A stretch of 9,244 bases of DNA from Cytophagaceae bacterium. Its GTDB lineage: Bacteria > Bacteroidota > Bacteroidia > Cytophagales > Spirosomataceae. This document shows positions 4,922 through 9,244 of this stretch, one piece after another. The position numbers and the translations under genes were made by a program. The stretch lies in contig JAIXRT010000217.1 in assembly GCA_027485075.1 (NCBI GenBank), positions 1-9,244 on the forward strand, read 5' to 3'. Each line of letters starts with the position of its first letter. Position 1 is the first letter of the stretch. The notes beneath the pieces are model-generated. The model was not told the DNA's origin, did not search any database, and saw nothing but the letters and a program-made list of their open reading frames with translations.

Positions 4922-6436
4922 ATGGTCAACGCTAAAAACCTTTTACTTCTTGCACTTCTTTTTTCTGCGTGCTCAAAAGAAGAAATTACTCCAGTTGTTA
5001 ATACAAGTCCGCCCACTCAATCTGAGGTTAAATATGTCCTAAAAGTGGAGGCTGGTGCCGGCGGTAAAGTAGATATTGCAGAAGGAACCTATCCAAAAGG
5101 TACCGAAGTAACCATTCGGGCTACACCAAATAATTTTTTCAATTTTTCGGGTTGGAGTAATGGTAAAAGCGAGAATCCATTAAAATTAGTCATGGACAAG
5201 GATATTTCGCTTAAAGCGGAATTTGTGAAGCAAGACCTGAACTTAACTTTTAGCTACACAGAATTTAGTGAACCCGTATTGCCACCCTCACCCGAAGGAT
5301 TAGCCTATATTAAAATAAATGATGTACCACATTTGATTATCCCATTCGCGGATTTGAAAACAACGAAAGTTGACTATTTGCGCATATTTCAATTTGATGA
5401 AAAAGCTAAAAAAATAGTAGATAAGACTAAATCCATCTTCAAAACAATTAGTGAAGTTGGTTATCCCAAAAGCCCTTTAATTGTCAAAGATTTCAACAAA
5501 GATGGGTTTTTGGATTTGTTTTTGGTGGATCATGGCCAAGAGAATAGTATGATTAATGGACGCTGGGAAGGTGGCTATTTGTTGATGTACTATGGTTCAG
5601 CGAACGGATTTATCAAACAGAATTTTCCAGGAATTACAGATAAAAAGCTATTTTATCACCACGCAGATGTAGGGGATTATGATAACGATGGAGATCTAGA
5701 TATCATTTCTCAACGCTGGTCATCTGCCTCAGAGCGCGTGCCTGCTGATAATACAGTTGCAATCCTGAAAAATAACCAAGGGAAATTTGAGATTATTACA
5801 TTAGAAAAGCCATTGGATAGTGTAGGAAGTGTTCTATTTACCAATTTAGACGATGATCCTTTTTTGGAAGTTATGTGCGCCACCTATCGTAATGATCAAG
5901 GCTCTTTGTGGGCATGGGATCCGATGGCTAATACCACCAACGTTATTAACAATAAAATGGGACCCTATGAAATACACGACCTTGTCGAAATTTCAAATGC
6001 GAAAGGGAAAAGAATCTTGATTTTCCCAGAAGATTATCAAGGTAAAAAAACGCCTATTTTAACTACCTCTGACAATGGAAAAACAATTAGTAGTTCAACA
6101 GATATGTTTGACTTCCAGGGAAGAGATGTCATCGTTAATGACTTTAATGGAGATGGTTTAGCTGATATCTTTACCTATTATGGGAATGATGGGGAATGGA
6201 CGTCATCCTCTTATGGCCCTTTGACTAAATCCATTTATTTAAATACAGGGAATAACACATTTGCCAACCCCCAAGAAGTGAAAGATATTTTCGGTAAAGA
6301 TTTTACCAGTTTTATTGGCAAGCTGTTCTATCCATTAGAGTCAACACCAGAAGGCTATAAGTTTTTACGATTTGAGGAATTTTGGCCCTCTCCTTTCCCT
6401 AAAGCCGCTGAAATTGTTATTTTAAAAATGAAGTAA
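4922..6436 (+). CDS. Surface lipoprotein with InlB-type repeat and FG-GAP/VCBS repeats
   Basis: A 504-aa exported protein of unknown partner. Residues 1-16 form a lipoprotein signal peptide with lipobox FSAC; the lipidated residue is C17. It is followed by SKEE, a charged stretch like the lipoprotein-export signals that send Bacteroidota lipoproteins to the cell surface. Residues about 38-103 match a divergent InlB B-repeat (VEAGAGGKVDI, TYPKGTEVTIRATPNN, FSGWSNG, MDKDISLKAEF). The rest looks like a beta-propeller of FG-GAP/VCBS repeats with calcium-binding loops DFNKDGFLDLF (190-200), DYDNDGDLDII (252-262), a degenerate NLDDDPFLEVM (308-318) and DFNGDGLADIF (407-417). Such propellers usually serve adhesion or ligand binding. 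It has no catalytic motif and no type IX secretion tail. It stands alone between the tRNA-Lys terminator and a convergent DUF3817 gene. Confidence 0.9.
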   Translation: MVNAKNLLLLALLFSACSKEEITPVVNTSPPTQSEVKYVLKVEAGAGGKVDIAEGTYPKGTEVTIRATPNNFFNFSGWSNGKSENPLKLVMDKDISLKAEFVKQDLNLTFSYTEFSEPVLPPSPEGLAYIKINDVPHLIIPFADLKTTKVDYLRIFQFDEKAKKIVDKTKSIFKTISEVGYPKSPLIVKDFNKDGFLDLFLVDHGQENSMINGRWEGGYLLMYYGSANGFIKQNFPGITDKKLFYHHADVGDYDNDGDLDIISQRWSSASERVPADNTVAILKNNQGKFEIITLEKPLDSVGSVLFTNLDDDPFLEVMCATYRNDQGSLWAWDPMANTTNVINNKMGPYEIHDLVEISNAKGKRILIFPEDYQGKKTPILTTSDNGKTISSSTDMFDFQGRDVIVNDFNGDGLADIFTYYGNDGEWTSSSYGPLTKSIYLNTGNNTFANPQEVKDIFGKDFTSFIGKLFYPLESTPEGYKFLRFEEFWPSPFPKAAEIVILKMK

Positions 6437-6481
6437 GTGTCTTCGTTAGTATAATAATGCTTCTGAGGTAAAATAATTTAT

Positions 6482-6787
6482 TTATCGATCTGTCGGTCTA
6501 AACAGCGCCTTATCTGCCCAGAAGGTGCCAAAAGGAATTAGGGAAGCTAAAAATGCTCCAACGATCTTAAGTAGGTTCCATCGATGGATCAACGAAACTT
6601 GAAGCAATAAACCAACGTACAAAACAAATAGGATTCCATGCGCTAGGCCAACGATGTAATTAGGCTGTGGCATAGCATATTTGTATTTCAAAATCATCGT
6701 AAATCCTAAAAGTAAATAGGAACAACCTTCTAAAAAAGCGATTATTCGCAGTCTCCCTAATGCCGTTTTAAGTAATTTATTTATCAT
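6482..6787 (-). CDS. DUF3817 domain integral membrane protein
   Basis: A 101-aa protein that is a complete DUF3817 domain. The N-terminal GRLRIIAFLEGCSYLLLGF (11-29) begins the first span, the central NYIVGLAHGILFVLYVGLLLQV (43-64) is the second, and the C-terminal LKIVGAFLASLIPFGTFWADKAL (73-95) is the third and carries the conserved SLIPFGTFWxDK ending. Three spans in the inner membrane are expected; the biochemical role of the family is not known to me. It follows the acylase gene on the same strand after 91 bp without a clear terminator or promoter, so it may be an independent unit or the tail of the acylase operon. It is convergent with the lipoprotein gene (45-bp gap with no recognisable terminator). 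Confidence 0.9.
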   Translation of the reverse strand: MINKLLKTALGRLRIIAFLEGCSYLLLGFTMILKYKYAMPQPNYIVGLAHGILFVLYVGLLLQVSLIHRWNLLKIVGAFLASLIPFGTFWADKALFRPTDR

Positions 6788-6878
6788 AAAAATAGTAGGT
6801 TATATATCGCTAAAATAGGGTTTAATGATCCGTTTCTTTGATTTTCAAGATCAAACAGATTTCCGCTATACATACATG

Positions 6879-8951
6879 TTACTCTGGTTTATAAATCTTC
6901 ACCGCATTTTTAAGGACCTCAGCCTTATCCAAGGTCATCCGCTTGGTTTGTTGGGCTTGATATAATTCGCGTTGATCAGCGAAGTGTTTCGATTCCGGAT
7001 GCGAACTTGCCCCAAAGGTATTCACTGTCTCAATGAGCGGTAATCCACCATCTTTGGGGAATTTCACAAATCCAATGTAGGCATCTCCACTAATCATTTT
7101 ACGCTTTGTCTCACCAAAAGGTTCTGTCATCACTGCTGCCAACACATCCGGCATGCCCGCCTGCGGCCAATCTTCATTTCCACGTTTTAATCGTTGGTAT
7201 TCACCTAAGGTTACCTCAAGCCGACCGTAATGCTTTAGTAAGAAATCATGGACATACTGACATAGCAGAATGGCTTCTGCCTCGGTTAATGGGTCTTTAG
7301 ATCCATTTGAGCGTATTTTAGATGCGTGGTAATAGGCGATGTTATAATACAATGCCCCTACACTTTCAATATTCGTCACATGGTCCCACGAGTTAATACC
7401 CTGAATGATGGTAGCTAAGGTTGGGTATTTCGATGCGTCCAATGTAAACAAAACTGAGGCATCCAAACCGTATGGGTACAAGATCTTGGCAGGGAGTTGG
7501 CGATCGAATTTGATGCGTTTTAAATCAGCCCAACTAATCTTATCATAGCTATCAATTAAATCTTTGGCTCTACGGCTCCGGTTGTTGTGATAGGTTTCGT
7601 AACCATCGTTTTTGTCGAATTTAGCAGGATTTAAGTTTTCAGATTCCGCCGTTGCCATAAAGGGCGAATGATTCGTATTAAATAAATATCCACTTGCTGG
7701 ATTCAAATGCTGTGGCAATTCATCCACCGGTTTAAAGGTTTGCCAAAGGGTCTCCTTCGTATTTCCAGGAAGCGTAGATGCCCAGTTATAAGCAGGATTT
7801 GGATTACGGTAAGGCATCTTTCCATTGGAGATGTAAAAGATATTATCCGCTTTGTCCGCATACATGATATTAAACATGGGCAAATGATTCTGATTCAACG
7901 CAGCTTTAAATTCAGTGAAATTTGTCGATCGATTCATCGCATACCATTGTTGCAAGGCTCCAGCATCCATCAGCGAAGGTAGTCGGATCGAGAAATACTG
8001 CCCTTTAGGCGTCTTGACCGTGGGCCCATAAATCGACCGATAGGCCATTTTACCCACGGAGAACGGGATGCCTTTGATGTTTAATTTAATCTTGCGCTTT
8101 TCTAATGTCAACCACTCCCCGTCTACTTGATATTGACCTGGATGGTCTTTGTCAGTTTGGAGCTGATAGACATCGATCTTATCTTGGAAATTAACCGTAT
8201 GCGCCCAGGCCAAATTAGGCGTTACTCCATGAAAAATCAGCGGTCCTCCAGGAAACAAACCGCCTAAAATATTCCAACCTTCTTCGCTCTGTACATGTGC
8301 CTCGTAAAATGCAGTAGCTCCTTCGATCGGCTGGTGTGCGTTGATCACCAACATCGTCTCCCCTGATGCGGATTTGTTACTTTTTATCGCAATGGCGTTG
8401 CTACCTTCACCCGTAAATCCCTTTAAATGAGGAATGGATCCATCGAGAATCTTGGGAAGTGTTTTATCCACGCCGCAGAAAATGGCCACGGAGAACATGG
8501 TTGTGGCAATGTAATCCTCTAAAGCAATGGGAAATACGTGTTTGTTTAATACTTCGGATGGGTGTGCTTTGGCATAGGCGGTAAGTCCTTGCAGATAGCC
8601 TTGTACTAATTGAAGGAATGCGGGATCCATCGCTTTGATTTGTTGGTCCACCACCTGCCGCGTATTCAATAGACCAAAGACAAAATCCACGGGAGCGCCT
8701 TTTTTTCCCAGGTAGGTACTCAGCTTTCCTTTACCCGTCAAAATGAGTGTTTGGATGGTTTTGAAGTCATCTTCCGCGTGTGCCCAAGCTAAGCCATACG
8801 CCACTTCTGGATCTGTGGGTGCGAATATGTGGGGTACGCCATACGTGTCACGTGCAATGGTAATTTGATTCGTGCGAATGGTGGGAACTTCACTAAATGT
8901 ATTTGATACTAGGCCAAGAAGGCAAATTAACGCGAGTAAAGGTTTTTTCAT
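6879..8951 (-). CDS. Penicillin acylase family protein (Ntn hydrolase, exported)
   Basis: A 690-aa precursor of the penicillin amidase (S45) family, which cleaves amide bonds to acyl side chains (beta-lactams, N-acyl-homoserine lactones or other N-acyl compounds). The signal peptide is about residues 1-20 (LVSNTFS). The alpha-chain start shows RDTYGVPHIFA (34-44) and AYGLAWAHAEDDF (51-63). The processing site is GEGSNAIAI (181-189), where S184 would become the N-terminal nucleophile of the beta chain after self-cleavage, followed by NAHQP (204-208). The downstream motifs are HTVNFQDKIDVY (251-262), IMYADKADNIFYISNGKMPYR (362-382) and NPASGYLFNTN (417-427), with N425/N427 candidates for the oxyanion-hole Asn. 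The mature enzyme should be a periplasmic alpha/beta heterodimer. The start codon overlaps the stop of the DUF4197 gene (ATGA), so the two are translationally coupled. Substrate cannot be read from the sequence. Confidence 0.93.
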   Translation of the reverse strand: MKKPLLALICLLGLVSNTFSEVPTIRTNQITIARDTYGVPHIFAPTDPEVAYGLAWAHAEDDFKTIQTLILTGKGKLSTYLGKKGAPVDFVFGLLNTRQVVDQQIKAMDPAFLQLVQGYLQGLTAYAKAHPSEVLNKHVFPIALEDYIATTMFSVAIFCGVDKTLPKILDGSIPHLKGFTGEGSNAIAIKSNKSASGETMLVINAHQPIEGATAFYEAHVQSEEGWNILGGLFPGGPLIFHGVTPNLAWAHTVNFQDKIDVYQLQTDKDHPGQYQVDGEWLTLEKRKIKLNIKGIPFSVGKMAYRSIYGPTVKTPKGQYFSIRLPSLMDAGALQQWYAMNRSTNFTEFKAALNQNHLPMFNIMYADKADNIFYISNGKMPYRNPNPAYNWASTLPGNTKETLWQTFKPVDELPQHLNPASGYLFNTNHSPFMATAESENLNPAKFDKNDGYETYHNNRSRRAKDLIDSYDKISWADLKRIKFDRQLPAKILYPYGLDASVLFTLDASKYPTLATIIQGINSWDHVTNIESVGALYYNIAYYHASKIRSNGSKDPLTEAEAILLCQYVHDFLLKHYGRLEVTLGEYQRLKRGNEDWPQAGMPDVLAAVMTEPFGETKRKMISGDAYIGFVKFPKDGGLPLIETVNTFGASSHPESKHFADQRELYQAQQTKRMTLDKAEVLKNAVKIYKPE

Positions 8952-9244
8952 GGTTTGTCAAAAAGTCGTTTAAGTAGCGCGGATGTTCTAGCTACTGGGT
9001 TGGTACGTATTTCTTTTTCTTGCAGCGCGATTTCGTCAAAAATCCCTTGCAGGGCTTTTTCCGTGACATAGTCGGCCAAATTAGGATTCATTCGTTTATT
9101 GCTGAAAGGTATCGCTTGGTAGGCTTTGTTCAGTTGATCCCAGTATTTAGTGGCTTGCACGGTCGCCAAAGAAGTTTGAATGGTTGGTTTGAATTGTTCA
9201 GTCAGTTTTTCCTGCGTCTTGTTGCGTAAATAATCAGTGGCTGC
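8948..9244 (-). CDS. DUF4197 domain protein, N-terminal part missing
   Basis: The last 98 codons of a gene open to the right edge. The visible sequence starts AATDYLRNKTQEKL and contains FKPTIQTSL, then LADYVTEKALQGIFDEIALQ and EKEIRTNPVARTSALLKRLF at the end, the conserved C-terminal half of DUF4197 (family proteins are usually about 220-260 aa with a signal peptide). An internal TTG at 9169 opens a shorter reading frame but is not the start, since family similarity continues upstream of it to the window edge. The TGA stop overlaps the ATG of the acylase gene by 4 bp, implying one operon. Function is unknown; members are usually predicted to be exported. Confidence 0.88.
   Translation of the reverse strand, partial: AATDYLRNKTQEKLTEQFKPTIQTSLATVQATKYWDQLNKAYQAIPFSNKRMNPNLADYVTEKALQGIFDEIALQEKEIRTNPVARTSALLKRLFDKP

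Noticed and set aside
4776..5042. Plus-strand 88-aa reading frame running from within tRNA-Lys into the lipoprotein gene
   Set aside because: It overlaps the tRNA, its terminator and the lipoprotein signal peptide in another frame; it is a shadow.
6837..6855. Hairpin TTTGAT/ATCAAA between the acylase and DUF3817 genes
   Set aside because: A 6-bp AT-rich stem with no T-run on either strand; too weak to call a terminator or operator.
7106..7982. Plus-strand reading frames inside the acylase gene
   Set aside because: They are antisense to a gene with clear family motifs along its length and show no recognisable domain.

Overview
The window looks like chromosomal DNA of a Bacteroidota bacterium, most likely of the Cytophagales type. 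The base composition is AT-leaning. Several promoters fit the Bacteroidota pattern TTTG-N19/20-TAnnTTTG, and genes start without clear Shine-Dalgarno sequences. One lipoprotein has an acidic lipoprotein-export signal directly after its cysteine. Several families are typical of the phylum (LptF/LptG permease of the NIKEGIFYSDLPGYSIKV type, small START-like protein, SlyD-like FKBP, DUF4197). No mobile-element gene, CRISPR array or phage gene is visible. The genus call is inference.

Layout, left to right. At 1-1084 a minus-strand pair encodes a START-like protein and a LptF/LptG-type permease (the permease is cut by the left edge), driven by a near-perfect promoter. A tRNA-Met(CAU) with its own promoter and terminator is divergent from it (1172-1325). 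At 1326-2824 a dCMP deaminase gene and a SlyD-like peptidyl-prolyl isomerase gene (both minus) sit in a region whose intergenic spaces are packed with 7-bp tandem repeats. The repeats are arranged as large inverted pairs, and one GC-rich palindrome copy serves as the terminator of the deaminase gene. holA (DNA polymerase III delta, plus) follows and overlaps by 4 bp a convergent gene for a membrane protein with an SH3-like C-terminus. tRNA-Lys(UUU) is preceded by a structured leader of about 105 nt behind a promoter resembling that of tRNA-Met.

The right half holds a 504-aa lipoprotein with a divergent InlB-type repeat and FG-GAP/VCBS calcium-binding repeats (plus), a DUF3817 membrane protein (minus), and a translationally coupled minus-strand pair: a DUF4197 protein (cut by the right edge) and a 690-aa exported penicillin-acylase-family Ntn hydrolase.

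Most genes are housekeeping or envelope functions in small transcription units. The least ordinary signal is the set of three heptad-repeat arrays in consecutive intergenic spaces (1327-1494, 1958-2033, 2600-2816). They abut or contain a stop codon, a terminator, a promoter and a start region. No new multi-gene system is evident.
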